Shown: piece by piece, positions 15,988-26,200 of the stretch
Position numbering within the stretch: the first letter of the stretch is position 1
Layout of the letters: each line of letters opens with the position of its first letter
Assembly: GCA_017556805.1 (NCBI GenBank)
Contig: JAFYMC010000034.1
Location: forward strand, 1-64,000
Length of the DNA: 64,000 nt
Origin: Lachnospiraceae bacterium
GTDB taxonomy: Bacteria; Bacillota; Clostridia; Lachnospirales; Lachnospiraceae
Direction: 5' to 3'
Position numbers and translations under genes: made by a program
The notes under the pieces: model-generated
What the model was told of the DNA's origin: nothing
Seen by the model: the letters and a program-made list of their open reading frames with translations, nothing else
The model's database searches: none

Positions 15988-17331
15988 ATGGGTAAGGAAT
16001 ATCGGGTACGATGTAAAGGATTGGACGTGGAAGGGCGCGGTATCGTGGAATTTAACGGGAGAAAGTTTGCCATCAAGGGGCTTTTGCCGGGGGAATTGGC
16101 CACCATGGAGCTTGTGTACCGGGCAAAGGACACCGGTGCAAGGCTTTGTCAGGTACTGGAACCGTCTCCTGACCGCGTAGAATCGGCGTGTACGGCTTTT
16201 GATAAGTGTGGTGGGTGTCAGTTGCTTCATATGTCCGAACCGGCTCAAAAAGCGTTTAAACAAGGTCTGTGCGAGGATTTATTGGGGGGCTTCGGCAAGG
16301 TACGCCCGATTCTCGTGGCGGAGAACCCGATAAACTATCGGAATAAAGTCCATGCGGCCTTTGCGAGAAAACGTGTAGGGAAAGGAAGCAAGATTATCTC
16401 CGGAATCTTCGAGGAAGAAAGCCACCGGGTTATTGAGACCACGGATTGTCTCATTCAGGACAAGCGGGCAGCGGACTACCTTTGTACGGTGCGGAAGCTG
16501 ATGCAGGACACCCATACGGAACCTTACAATGAAGACACCGGCAGAGGAACCCTGCGATATGTCTTTCTTCGTACCGGTAGAAAGAGCGGTGAGGTGCTGA
16601 TGGCACTGGTCACCGGTACACCGGAGTTTCCGGCAAAGGCGAAATTTGCCGCGGAGATTAAGAAAAAACATCCGGAAATCGTGACCCTCATCCATAATAT
16701 CAACCCTCAGAAAAACAGCATGGTACTGGGCAAAAAGGAAACTGTGCTGTACGGAAACGGATACATTACGGATACCCTGTGCGGACATACCTTCCGTATC
16801 TCGGCAAATTCTTTCTATCAGGTGAATTCCGAGCAGACGGAGGTGCTTTACAAGACTGCGGTGGAGCTGGCAAAGATTACAAAGGAAGATACCGTGATTG
16901 ACGCTTATTGCGGCATCGGAACAATAACACTCATGGCAGCCGACTATGCCGGAAAAGTCATCGGCGTGGAAGTAAATGCCCAGGCGGTAAAGGATGCGAA
17001 GGAAAATGCCAAGCGCAACAACTGTTCCAACGCGGAATTTGTCTGTCAGGATGCCGGCGAATTTATGAGAGAACAGGCAAAGAAGGGCACCGCACCGCAG
17101 GTGGTTATTATGGACCCGCCCCGGGCCGGTAGTGATGACGCCTTTTTGAATTCCCTTGTGACCATGGCACCGGAACGGGTGGTGTATATTTCCTGTAATC
17201 CGGAGACCCAGGCGCGGGATTTGAAGAAGCTTATGGCAAAGGGCTATAAGGTGGAAGTGATACAGCCGGTGGATATGTTCCCCGGAACGAAGCATTGCGA
17301 GTGTATTGTGCTTCTAACGAAGCGGAGTTGA
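15988..17331 (+). CDS. rlmD: 23S rRNA (uracil-5)-methyltransferase, RlmD/RumA family
   Basis: A 448-residue SAM-dependent methyltransferase forming 5-methyluridine in 23S rRNA. The ATG at 15988 follows AGTGAGG. Residues 1-55 are a TRAM RNA-binding domain (KGLDVEGRGIVEF, GLLPGELATMEL). A Cys cluster CTAFDKCGGCQLLH (about 68-80) together with a later Cys would hold a 4Fe-4S cluster. SAM motif I is DAYCGIGTITLMAAD, followed by VIMDPPRAGSDD and the catalytic Cys in YISCNPETQARDL. Gram-positive members of this family may modify one or two uridines (RlmCD-like), so the exact position is not certain. It lies 17 bases after the GH5 gene. Confidence 0.9.
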   Translation: MGKEYRVRCKGLDVEGRGIVEFNGRKFAIKGLLPGELATMELVYRAKDTGARLCQVLEPSPDRVESACTAFDKCGGCQLLHMSEPAQKAFKQGLCEDLLGGFGKVRPILVAENPINYRNKVHAAFARKRVGKGSKIISGIFEEESHRVIETTDCLIQDKRAADYLCTVRKLMQDTHTEPYNEDTGRGTLRYVFLRTGRKSGEVLMALVTGTPEFPAKAKFAAEIKKKHPEIVTLIHNINPQKNSMVLGKKETVLYGNGYITDTLCGHTFRISANSFYQVNSEQTEVLYKTAVELAKITKEDTVIDAYCGIGTITLMAADYAGKVIGVEVNAQAVKDAKENAKRNNCSNAEFVCQDAGEFMREQAKKGTAPQVVIMDPPRAGSDDAFLNSLVTMAPERVVYISCNPETQARDLKKLMAKGYKVEVIQPVDMFPGTKHCECIVLLTKRS

Positions 17332-17354
17332 GTTTAGAGAAGGAGAGCAAGGAT

Positions 17355-17924
17355 ATGAGTAAAGTTGCAGTCATTTGGTCAAGCCCAAACATAGACGGTC
17401 TGACCGCTTCTGCCAAGGAGCAGTTTGTAAAAGGTTTGACAAAAGCAGGGGCGGAGATTGAGGAGATTCACTTAAACAAAAGAAATCTGGAGCATTGCAG
17501 AGCCTGCGGAAACGGGTGGGGAACCTGTAATAAGCTTGGGACCTGTGTAATCAAAGATGATTTTGCGGACATCTACAAATCCATTGCAGAGGCGGACGGA
17601 ATCGTTTGGATCAGTGCGGTATATTGGTCTGATATGACGGAATGCTTTAAGGCATTCTTTGACCGGTTACGCAGATGCGATGCCACAACGAATCATTTTC
17701 TGGCAGAAAAGCGGTGCATTCTTATGGCATGTGCCGGAGGAACCGGACGGGGAACCCTGGAATGTCTGACACAGCTGGAACGAGGACTTACCCATATGGG
17801 AATGAGAGCCTATGACCGGATTCCGGTGGTGCGCTACAACAAGGATTACATTTTGCCGGCACTGGAGCAGGCCGGGGAGACCTATGGAAAAGTGCTTGAG
17901 ACAGGGTTTAATATGTATTATTAA
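17355..17924 (+). CDS. NADPH-dependent FMN reductase / flavodoxin-fold protein
   Basis: A 189-residue flavodoxin-fold oxidoreductase. The ATG at 17355 follows GAAGGAGAGC. The N-terminal strand and phosphate loop are VAVIWSSPNIDGLTASAKEQF. A four-Cys group HCRACGNGWGTCNKLGTC (about 46-63) followed by DDF is typical of the iron-sulfur flavoprotein-like branch of this family. WISAVYWSDMTECFKAFFDRL is the usual second flavin-binding segment. It probably binds FMN and transfers electrons; the substrate cannot be read. It follows rlmD by 23 bases. Confidence 0.85.
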   Translation: MSKVAVIWSSPNIDGLTASAKEQFVKGLTKAGAEIEEIHLNKRNLEHCRACGNGWGTCNKLGTCVIKDDFADIYKSIAEADGIVWISAVYWSDMTECFKAFFDRLRRCDATTNHFLAEKRCILMACAGGTGRGTLECLTQLERGLTHMGMRAYDRIPVVRYNKDYILPALEQAGETYGKVLETGFNMYY

Positions 17925-17934
17925 AAAACAGGGG

Positions 17935-18201
17935 TTACTCCCCCTGTTTAAAACCGAATATAGTATTCATATCACAGTTCAAAATAGAACAACAGGCATA
18001 CAAAAACGACACGGTCGGATTTTGTGTGCCTTTTTCAATTCTGTTATATGAATAAACTGAGATATCAAGTCCGGAGACTTGTAATTTGGCGACCATATCA
18101 ATTTGTCTAATCTTCATAGATTTTCGGATAGCGACAATGTTTTTTCCGATATTAATATCATTAACCTGGATAATTCTGTCAATACTCTCATTATTTTTCA
18201 T
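17935..18201 (-). CDS. XRE-family regulator divergent from the polysaccharide cluster
   Basis: An 88-residue helix-turn-helix protein on the minus strand. The ATG at 18201-18199 follows AAAAGGAGTTGACGAA. The HTH is IGKNIVAIRKSMKIRQIDMVAKLQVSG...SVYSYNRIEKGTQNPTVSFLY. It is transcribed away from the first glycosyltransferase gene, and the palindrome at 18248 lies between them, over the cluster's promoter. The simplest reading is that it controls the polysaccharide cluster and perhaps its own gene (inference). Confidence 0.83.
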   Translation of the reverse strand: MKNNESIDRIIQVNDINIGKNIVAIRKSMKIRQIDMVAKLQVSGLDISVYSYNRIEKGTQNPTVSFLYACCSILNCDMNTIFGFKQGE

Positions 18202-18247
18202 TTCGTCAACTCCTTTTAGCATTATTTTATTCATAAATAAGAAAAGT

Positions 18248-18278
18248 ACTTGCACGAGAGTGCAAGTTTTGATATAGT
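18248..18278 (+). promoter_or_regulatory. Polysaccharide-cluster promoter with overlapping operator
   Basis: TTGCAC (18250-18255), 17 bases, TATAGT (18273-18278): a good sigma-A promoter. The perfect inverted repeat ACTTGCAC-GAGA-GTGCAAGT (18248-18267) covers the -35 box and most of the spacer, so a bound dimer would block polymerase. The divergent XRE gene is the obvious candidate for the binding protein. Confidence 0.8.
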
Positions 18279-18319
18279 AGATGTTGGAGTGAAAAGAGTG
18301 TCGAAAGAATGTGCAAAAG

Positions 18320-19483
18320 ATGAAAAAAGTATTGATAGTTACCCACGTGAGCGGCTTTGTTCCGCAGTTTGAAATGAATAACGTCCGTATTTTGCAGGAG
18401 CTTGGGTACGAGGTGCACTACGCTTCCAATTTCAATCATGTGCATTACGGAGTGGATAACGTCCGCCTGGAGGGCACGGGGATTGTGTGTCATCAGGTGG
18501 ATTTTTCCCGTTCGCCTTTTGGAATCAGGGCAAATTGGCAGGCGTATCGTCAATTAAAGAGCGTAATGGAAGAGCATGACTTTGCACTGGTACATTGCCA
18601 TACACCGGTGGGAGCGACCTACGGGAGATTGGTAGCAGGAAAGTACCGGAAGCGTGGGACACGGGTTATCTACACAGCACACGGCTTTCACTTTTATAAG
18701 GGTGCACCGTTACGATTTAAGCTAACCTCTTATCCGATGGAATGGTGGCTGGCCCATGTGACGGATACATTGATTACTATAAATGCAGAGGACTACAAGA
18801 GTGCTCAAAAGCTTCCGTTGGCGAAACGAAACGGGAAAAAGGGGAATGTCTGCAAAATCAACAGCGTGGGGATAGACTTGGAATGCTATCGTCACTCGGC
18901 GGAAGCACGGAAACGGATACGGGAGGAGTTGGGAATCGCGCCGGATACCTTCGTACTCATATCCGTAGGAGAATTGAATTGGAATAAAAATCACGCGGTA
19001 GTCGTGGAGGCAGTGAGCAGGCTGAAGCATCTGAAGCTCCATTATATCATCTGCGGAGACGGGATTGAAATCGTGCCCCTTGGGGAGCAGGCAAAGCGTC
19101 TTGGTATCGGGGACAGAGTGACATTGACCGGATACCGGCCGGATATCCCGGAGCTGCTTTCTGCGGCGGATGCCATGGTGTTTCCGTCCCTGCGGGAAGG
19201 CTTGGGAGTGGCGGCCTTGGAAGCGATGGCAGCCGGAGTGCCGGTCATTGCTTCGGACAACCGGGGAACCCGTGAGTACATGCAGGATGGTGTCAACGGT
19301 TATGTGGTCTCGGAGAATGACGGAGCGCATATCGCAGAGTCCATCGAGGCGATGTATCACATGTCGGAGGGGGACTATCGCAGAATGCAGCAGCGCTGCT
19401 TACAAACGGTGGAACGGTTCGGACGAGAGTCGGTGAACCGGTTGATGAGAGAAATATATCAGGAAAAGGAAGAATTGCAGTAG
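18320..19483 (+). CDS. Glycosyltransferase family 4
   Basis: A 387-residue GT4 enzyme, first gene of the polysaccharide cluster. An ATG at 18320 or a GTG at 18311 could start it; the ATG gives the usual short N-terminus (MKKVLIVTHVSGFVPQFEMN). The N-domain has the HCHTPVGATYGRL and YTAHGFHFYKGAP motifs typical of capsule/exopolysaccharide GT4 enzymes, and the C-domain has SVGELNWNKNHAVVVEA, CGDG, and the EX7E motif in SLREGLGVAALEAMAAGVPVIAS, which binds the sugar nucleotide. The sugar and acceptor are not predictable. Confidence 0.92.
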   Translation: MKKVLIVTHVSGFVPQFEMNNVRILQELGYEVHYASNFNHVHYGVDNVRLEGTGIVCHQVDFSRSPFGIRANWQAYRQLKSVMEEHDFALVHCHTPVGATYGRLVAGKYRKRGTRVIYTAHGFHFYKGAPLRFKLTSYPMEWWLAHVTDTLITINAEDYKSAQKLPLAKRNGKKGNVCKINSVGIDLECYRHSAEARKRIREELGIAPDTFVLISVGELNWNKNHAVVVEAVSRLKHLKLHYIICGDGIEIVPLGEQAKRLGIGDRVTLTGYRPDIPELLSAADAMVFPSLREGLGVAALEAMAAGVPVIASDNRGTREYMQDGVNGYVVSENDGAHIAESIEAMYHMSEGDYRRMQQRCLQTVERFGRESVNRLMREIYQEKEELQ

Positions 19484-19494
19484 GAGGAAACGCC

Positions 19495-20316
19495 ATGGAA
19501 TCCGGAACCGGAAAGGTAGCCATATCGGTGGCAATGGGAGTCTATAATCCCGGGAATATCGAGGAGCTTTATCAGGCGGTGGATTCGGTGTTAAATCAAA
19601 CCTTTGATGAATTCGAGCTTTTACTGTATGACGATGCATCCCGACCGGAGGTGGCGGATGTACTGCAACGCATTGCAGAAAAAGATGGCAGAATACGTCT
19701 CCTGCGCGGGGAGAAGAATCAGGGACTGGCCCATGCGCTAAACGACTGCATCAAACACGCGAAGGGCGAATACATCGCCCGGATGGATGCGGACGATATC
19801 TCGGCACCGGAACGATTCGGTGTTCAAAAGGCGTTTCTGGATACCAATCGGGAGTATGCCTTTGTGGGATGTAATGCGGAGCTGTTTGATGAAAAGGGAG
19901 TATGGGGAACCTGGACGATGACAGAACGCCCAGGAGTGAAGGCGTTTTTGCGGTATTCGCCGTACATCCATCCTTCGGTGATGTTCCGAAAAGAGGTGCT
20001 TATAGCCGCAGGAGGGTATCGGGACACAGAGGAGACCAGGCGTTGTGAGGATTATGAATTATTTATGCGACTATTTGCCATGGGGCATCATGGATATAAC
20101 ATAGACAAAGTACTGTTTTCCTATCGGGAAGGCAGAGAGTGGCAAGATAAGCGGAAGCTGAGCCACAGAATTGCGGAGATGAAAATTCGTTACCGGGGCT
20201 TTCGGGCAATGGGAGCAATGCGCCCGAAGACCTGGATTTATGTGATAAAGCCGATAGTGACGGCGATGATACCGAGAAAGATATGCAGGTATGTACGTAG
20301 GGGAAAGGCAGAGTAG
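19495..20316 (+). CDS. Glycosyltransferase family 2
   Basis: A 273-residue GT-A-fold inverting glycosyltransferase. The start follows GTAGGAGGAAACGCC. Nucleotide-sugar binding motifs: ISVAMGVYNPGNIEELYQAVDSVLNQTFDEFELLLYDD near the N-terminus and the DXD motif in YIARMDADDIS (about 97-100). The acceptor/catalytic ED is in ETRRCEDYELFMR. The C-terminal basic tail (RRGKAE) may contact the membrane. It is 11 bases after the GT4 gene. Confidence 0.92.
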   Translation: MESGTGKVAISVAMGVYNPGNIEELYQAVDSVLNQTFDEFELLLYDDASRPEVADVLQRIAEKDGRIRLLRGEKNQGLAHALNDCIKHAKGEYIARMDADDISAPERFGVQKAFLDTNREYAFVGCNAELFDEKGVWGTWTMTERPGVKAFLRYSPYIHPSVMFRKEVLIAAGGYRDTEETRRCEDYELFMRLFAMGHHGYNIDKVLFSYREGREWQDKRKLSHRIAEMKIRYRGFRAMGAMRPKTWIYVIKPIVTAMIPRKICRYVRRGKAE

Positions 20317-20321
20317 CGGCG

Positions 20322-21698
20322 ATGAGGAAAGCAGAAAGAAACGAAATTAAGTGTAGAGAACAAGATTATAAAAGGATTATCGCTAAATGTCCCAAATTGT
20401 ATGAACGTATTATGAATGTAGCGGAGCAAATAAAAGAAGACAGTGTTTTGGATAGGGTATATATGTTTGTGTATATACCGATGTTAGAAGGTTTTGCGAA
20501 TTGGCTATTGAAACAGGCAGTGGAAAAGAAGATAAGACGACTATATTTTTTGGCTCGGGATGGATATCAATCGTATTTATTAGCAAGCAAGATGTGTGAA
20601 ATCTATGGTATTCCTGTGGAATGCAGATATTTGAGTTGTTCCAGATATGCGTGGAGAATACCTCTTTATGCGATACAAAAAGATATGGTTTATGAATATA
20701 CATGCATAGGTGGAATTGGAGTTACATTCAGAAAAATGATGCTACGTGCAGGACTTTCAGAGGAGGAGGGAAAGCAGGTAGCTAAGTGTTTAGGAATGGA
20801 AGAAAGCTACGGAGTGCAATTGACATATCGTGAAATAAAAGAGTTGGAAAAACCGTTACGCAGATGTGAGTTTTTTCTTGAACAAGTAAAGAAAAAAGCA
20901 GCTTCTATGTATGATAAGACAATTGGATATTTGAAGCAGGAAGGACTCATGGATGAAATTCCGTACGCTATCGTCGATAGTGGATGGACCGGAGGAATGC
21001 AAAAGATTCTGCGGACACTGATTAAAAGCGCAGGAAAAAAAGAGGAAATACAAGGATTTTATTTTGGACTGTATGAACTCCCTGAAAACGTAGATTCTAG
21101 GATGTTCCATTCATACTGGTTTGGACCTAGGAAAAAAATTCGTGCGAAAGTGCATTTTAGTAATTGCTTATTTGAGTCAGTACTAAGTGCACCGGAGGGA
21201 ATGACAGAAAGTTATAGTTATAAAGAGAATCGTTATATTGCTACTAAAGGGGTTAATGCAGAGAACATAAATAGAGAATTGATGGAACGTTTTGAGGAAC
21301 TCTTGAATTGTTATATGAAAGAGATGGACGGACACTGCAAATGTTTTTGCGATGAAGAGATAGATCGGCATATGCTACAACGGTTGATAAAATTGCACAT
21401 GTGTAAGCCGACTGTAGAGGAAGCCGAGTGTTTTGGAAGCATAGAGTTTAGTGATGATGTACTGGAAACTCAAATGCAACAAATTGCTCAAGTATATACT
21501 GAACAGGAGCTAAAAAGACAGGGACTATTTTTTCGAATACTTAGTTTTTTGGGAGTAAGAGGCTTAGAAATAAAGGAAAGTGCATGGTTGGAGGGGAGTA
21601 TCATTAGGAGTAGATGTAAAGTACATAAATATCTGCTTCAGACGGCAATGTATAAGTATTTAATATACATAAGAAAATTGTTTGGAGGCATGTTATGA
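20322..21698 (+). CDS. Cluster protein sharing the C-terminal domain of the GT2-HAD fusion
   Basis: A 458-residue protein with no named function known to me. Its central region matches the C-terminal third of the 1040-residue protein at 23274: IRRLYFLARDGYQS against IHFIARDGYLPKK, the Ser-Arg pair in LSCSRYAWR against YASRKSM, and VDSGWTGGMQKIL against DLGYSGKLQSAL. This is a domain I associate with COG5610-type proteins, without the HAD catalytic part. It becomes clearly AT-richer than the two glycosyltransferase genes before it. The stop overlaps the ABC permease start (ATGA), so the proteins are made in step. A role in modifying or handing over the glycan is possible (inference). Confidence 0.7.
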   Translation: MRKAERNEIKCREQDYKRIIAKCPKLYERIMNVAEQIKEDSVLDRVYMFVYIPMLEGFANWLLKQAVEKKIRRLYFLARDGYQSYLLASKMCEIYGIPVECRYLSCSRYAWRIPLYAIQKDMVYEYTCIGGIGVTFRKMMLRAGLSEEEGKQVAKCLGMEESYGVQLTYREIKELEKPLRRCEFFLEQVKKKAASMYDKTIGYLKQEGLMDEIPYAIVDSGWTGGMQKILRTLIKSAGKKEEIQGFYFGLYELPENVDSRMFHSYWFGPRKKIRAKVHFSNCLFESVLSAPEGMTESYSYKENRYIATKGVNAENINRELMERFEELLNCYMKEMDGHCKCFCDEEIDRHMLQRLIKLHMCKPTVEEAECFGSIEFSDDVLETQMQQIAQVYTEQELKRQGLFFRILSFLGVRGLEIKESAWLEGSIIRSRCKVHKYLLQTAMYKYLIYIRKLFGGML

Positions 21699-22468
21699 AT
21701 GGTGCGGAGAAAGTAAAACAATATTCATTTGTATTAAAACAACTTGTTTCGCGTGAAATAAAAAGGCGGTATGCGAGATCTTATCTGGGTATTGTGTGGA
21801 GTATATTAAATCCGCTGTTATCCATGGCTGTTATTTCATTCGTTTTTTCACAAATGTTTATTAGGAGTATTGAGAATTATCCGGTATATTATCTAAGCGG
21901 AACTATTATATGGTCTATGTTTACCGGAGTAACAAATTCAGCAATGACAGCGTTGGTTGATAATAAAATGTTGTTGATAAAGTCTAAGCTTCCAACAAGA
22001 ATTTTTCCGTTGACAAGGGCTGTTTCTTCATTGGTCAATTTCGGATTTTCCTTGGTGGCATACTTGATTATTTTATTAGTATTCAAAATTCCGTTTCGTT
22101 GGCATACATTTCTATTTTTTGTATATGTAATAGGGGTGTTTGTATTTTCTCTAGGGTTGGGGTATTTGCTTTCGGTACTATATGTATACTTTGGAGATAT
22201 AAAGCATTTATATTCGATTCTATTGTCATTGTGGATGTTTTTGTCGGCTATCTTTTACCCAATAGAAGCAACGCCGATAGAGGCGCAAAGAATTATTCGG
22301 GAAAATCCGATTTTTCTTTATGTTAATTCTATTAGAAGGTGTATATTGCGAGGCGAACTGCCGACCTCGGGGGAATGGATACGCATGATTCTGTGGTCTG
22401 TGGGGATGTATATGTTAGGGAGCTTCGTATTTGGAAGAATGCAAAACAAGATAATGCAGCGGGTATAA
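21695..22468 (+). CDS. Polysaccharide ABC exporter, permease subunit
   Basis: A 257-residue ABC-2-type permease of the TagG/Wzm/KpsM family. The start KQYSFVLKQLVSREIKRRYARSYLGIVWSILNPLL is the family signature, followed by about six membrane spans (for example LSMAVISFVFSQMF, VAYLIILLVF, FFVYVIGVFVFSLGLGYLLSVLYVY) and the conserved RDIKHLYSILLSLWMFLSAIFYPIE region, here GDIKHLY. It pairs with the ATPase that follows 14 bases later, to move a lipid-linked glycan across the membrane. Confidence 0.93.
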   Translation: MNGAEKVKQYSFVLKQLVSREIKRRYARSYLGIVWSILNPLLSMAVISFVFSQMFIRSIENYPVYYLSGTIIWSMFTGVTNSAMTALVDNKMLLIKSKLPTRIFPLTRAVSSLVNFGFSLVAYLIILLVFKIPFRWHTFLFFVYVIGVFVFSLGLGYLLSVLYVYFGDIKHLYSILLSLWMFLSAIFYPIEATPIEAQRIIRENPIFLYVNSIRRCILRGELPTSGEWIRMILWSVGMYMLGSFVFGRMQNKIMQRV

Positions 22469-22482
22469 GGAGATAGAATCAG

Positions 22483-23259
22483 ATGGGAAAGAAAAGATAT
22501 AAGAGAAAGTACAAGAAAAGGCGTGAAGATATAGTAATTGATATACAGAATGTTAGTATGAATTTTAAGGTTGCAGAAGAAAATGTCGGAAGTTTAAAAG
22601 AATTTATCATACAGACCTTGAAGAGAAAGAATAAGCATCGTGAATTAAAAGCCTTAGACGATATCAGCTTTCAGATTAAGCACGGCGAGGTAGTTGGAAT
22701 TATCGGAACAAACGGTTCGGGCAAGAGTACATTATTGAAAATAATTTCTGGTGCTTTGAGACCGACCGAAGGAACGGTAATTGTTGACCGTAATAAAGTC
22801 CAACTTTTGACTTTGGGAACCGGATTTGATTATGAATTGACAGCAAAAGAAAACGTGTATTTAAACGGAGCTATTATAGGTTACAGTAAAGAATACTTGG
22901 ATGAGAAATATGAAAAAATAGTAGAGTTTGCGGAACTGGAAGGATTTATGGGGGAGAAGGTAAAGAACTTTTCTTCCGGAATGGTGTCAAGACTTGGCTT
23001 TGCAATTGCAACAATGCGAGATACCCCTGAGATACTTATTTTAGATGAGGTGCTTAGTGTGGGAGATATGCACTTTAGAGAAAAGAGTTTGAATCGCGTG
23101 AAAGAAATGATTCATAGTGGAGCGACGGTATTAATTGTATCTCACTCAATGGATGTGATAATAAAGCATTGTACCAAGGCTGTTTGGATTGAAAAAGGAA
23201 AGTTAATGATGATGGGAGACCCAAAGGACGTTTGCGAAAGTTATAAAAATATAAAGTAG
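22483..23259 (+). CDS. Polysaccharide ABC exporter, ATPase subunit
   Basis: A 258-residue ATPase of the TagH/Wzt/RfbE family. It starts with a strongly basic tail (KKRYKRKYKKRRE), then VIDIQNVSMNFKV. Walker A is GIIGTNGSGKSTLL, the Q-loop region LLTLGTGFDYELTAKENVYLNG is the glycan-exporter signature, the ABC signature is FSSGMVSRLGFAIA, Walker B is ILILDEVLSVGD, and the H-loop is VSHSMD. It lacks the C-terminal carbohydrate-binding extension of long Wzt proteins, so export is probably not tied to recognition of a capped end. Confidence 0.94.
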   Translation: MGKKRYKRKYKKRREDIVIDIQNVSMNFKVAEENVGSLKEFIIQTLKRKNKHRELKALDDISFQIKHGEVVGIIGTNGSGKSTLLKIISGALRPTEGTVIVDRNKVQLLTLGTGFDYELTAKENVYLNGAIIGYSKEYLDEKYEKIVEFAELEGFMGEKVKNFSSGMVSRLGFAIATMRDTPEILILDEVLSVGDMHFREKSLNRVKEMIHSGATVLIVSHSMDVIIKHCTKAVWIEKGKLMMMGDPKDVCESYKNIK

Positions 23260-23273
23260 ATGAGGACATGGTT

Positions 23274-26200
23274 ATGAAAGAAAACAGAAGAGGGAAATTG
23301 ATTTCAGTTATTGTACCGGCATATAACGTAGAGAAATATCTTGAATACTGCACTAATACGATATGTAATCAGACATATGAGAATATGGAAATTCTTATTG
23401 TAAATGACGGAAGTACAGACCGTACGGGAGAGATTATTAATGAATTGGAGAAAAAGGATAATCGTATTAAGCATATTCTCCATGAGAAGAACAAGGGGTT
23501 ATTTCAAGCAAGAATCACCGGTGTAGAGGCATCAAAAGGCGATTATATTGCATTTGTAGATGCAGACGATAGTATAAGTGTGGATTGGTTTCGATTGCTT
23601 TTGAAGAAGGCGGAAGAAACGCAGTCGGATATTGTTCTTGGTAATACAATTTGTAAAAATGAACAGAAGGAATATTTTGTATTTAATACATCTTATTTTA
23701 TGACCAGAAAAAAGGTTTCTCTCTGTGGCGGAGAAATATTGGATTATTTAATGGAAGATGAGGGTATGTGTTTTTCTATGCATACGGTTTGGAACAAGCT
23801 TTATTCCAGAGCATTATGGAACAAAAGTCTTCCGCAGTTAAAAAAAATCCAGCAGCATTTAATTATGACAGAAGATATTGCGTTTTCTGTTGTATTGCAT
23901 CGTTATGCGAAAAAGTTAACATATTCCAACCATGACGGATATTTTTATTATCGTAATTCGGATTCCTCTACAATTGCTACAACGGGTCTAAATAAAATTA
24001 GAAAAAATGTGACGGATTTAAAGCAGGTTTTCTCTTTTGTAAGTGAGTTTCTGCGTAAAGAAGGACTTTGGGATAAGTACAAGGGGAAATATACAAATTG
24101 GAAGAATAGATATTTTCGTTGGTGGAGTTATCCTGTCGAAATGAATACAAGCGAAAAGACCGGTGAGGCTTTGGCAATCAGAAAGGATTTTCTCGCTTTT
24201 TTTGAGAAGGAGAAGTTTGAGAACGCAGTTGAAGAGGATGATTTCTTTACAGATGTATCAACAACATGGAATGATAAGTATGAACAGATAAAGAAGCAGA
24301 TTAGAGATGAAAACATTGAATATGTATCGTTTGATATTTTTGATACATTGGTTGTTCGACCGTTCTTGGAACCAACAGATTTATATCTCTTTATGGAGGA
24401 TGAGTTTAGAAAATACTATAACGGAAGCTTATCCTTTATGGATGTGCGCCTTGGTGCGGAAAAGCAGTGCAGAAGGAGAATGCATGAAGTTAATCCGAAT
24501 ATTCAGGATGTGACCTTAGACGAAATATATGAGCAGATGGTCAGAGAATATAAATTCTCCGAAGATGCTTGTAAGGCAATGAAGGAAAAAGAAGAGGAAC
24601 TGGAAATAATCTTTTGCAAAGAAAGAAAATGCGGTAAAGAACTCTATGAATTAGCGCATGACGTCGGTAAGAAAATTATTTTAATTTCTGACATGTATCT
24701 TCAGGAAGATTGTATTAATGCCATTTTAAAGAAGAACGGTTATACCCTTCATGAGAAATTGTTTTTATCGTCTTCAGAGAAATATTTAAAGTACAGTGGT
24801 GATTTATATCGAATTGCATTAAAAGAATGTAATATTAAGCCTGAAACCATGGTACATATAGGTGATAACTGGACCGTAGACTATGAACAACCACCGAAGT
24901 TGGGATGTAAATCGTGTTTCCTTCCGAAAGCAAAGGATATTCTGTTTAATACGCTGGGAGATTCTTACACGGGACAGGCTGTAGGAGCCACCTTTGATAA
25001 TACAGGGGCGGTTATTGATAAATCAGTTATTATGAAAAATCCTATGGTACGGTGTCTGTATGCGTTGGTAGCAAATAAGATATATGATAATCCGTTTGTT
25101 TCGTTTAATCCGGTGTCTAACTACAACAGAGATGCGTATTTTATCGGTTATTATGCAGTGGGTATGCATATGTTGGGAATGAATCGGTGGATGGCAAAGG
25201 AGCTACGTAAAGGTGGATATAAGAAGATTCATTTTATTGCTCGTGATGGATATTTGCCGAAAAAAGTTTATGACTTGGTAAGGAAATATGAGAAGGACCT
25301 TCCGGAATCTAATTATGTATATGCCAGCAGAAAGTCCATGGTGGCAGCAACTATCCGGTCTTCTTTTGATTTTTACAATATTAAAAATAATTGTTCGATT
25401 TACGGTCAAACACCGACATCCATTTATAAGGTATATGCGGATGTTTTAAAACCGTTGGATGAAGAGATGATGCAGCTTCTTAAAAAGAAGGGTATCATGA
25501 TGGATAGAAAATTTGCAAACGAAGAAAGTTTTAAGTTTTTTATTGATCAATTAGTCGAGTTTGCGTACGACGAACAAAAGGCGGAGGAAAATCTAAAATG
25601 TTGCGGAGATTATTTCAGAGATGAAATCGGAGAAGGGGATGCGACCTTTGATCTTGGTTATAGCGGGAAGTTACAGTCTGCGTTGTGTACTGCATTAGGT
25701 TTTCCGGTAGATGTGTTCTTTTTGCATTCAAATGGCTTTGAAGCGGCACAGCAGGCGAAACAACACGGCTATAAAATAAAGAGTTATTATGATTTCTCTA
25801 CGCCGATGTCCGGTATCGTGAATGAATTCATTTTCTCTGACTATAATCCGTCCTGCATCGGGTATAAGTATGAGAAAGGAAATGCAGTGCCTGTGTTTGA
25901 GGAAAGAATAATTCCTTATCAGGAAAAATTTATTTTAGATGAGATTGCAAAGGGATGCGAGGACTTTGTAGTAGATTTCTATGAGACATTCCATAATTGG
26001 CTGTATATGTTTGAATTTCGAACCATGGACACTTCATTAGCATACGAGAGATTTTTAATAAATTCAAAATGGTTTGATATCAATCTTTTGAAGTATTGCT
26101 ATCTGGAGGATGAGTATTACGGAGGAATCAGCAAGCGGAGGTTATCCGATCACTGGTGGTGGCAGTTGAATGACAGACATGTATTGATGCAACAGCAGAT

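Noticed and set aside
17935-18201. Treating the small XRE gene as an antitoxin
   Set aside because: No toxin-like gene is adjacent; the operator placement before the glycan cluster explains it better.
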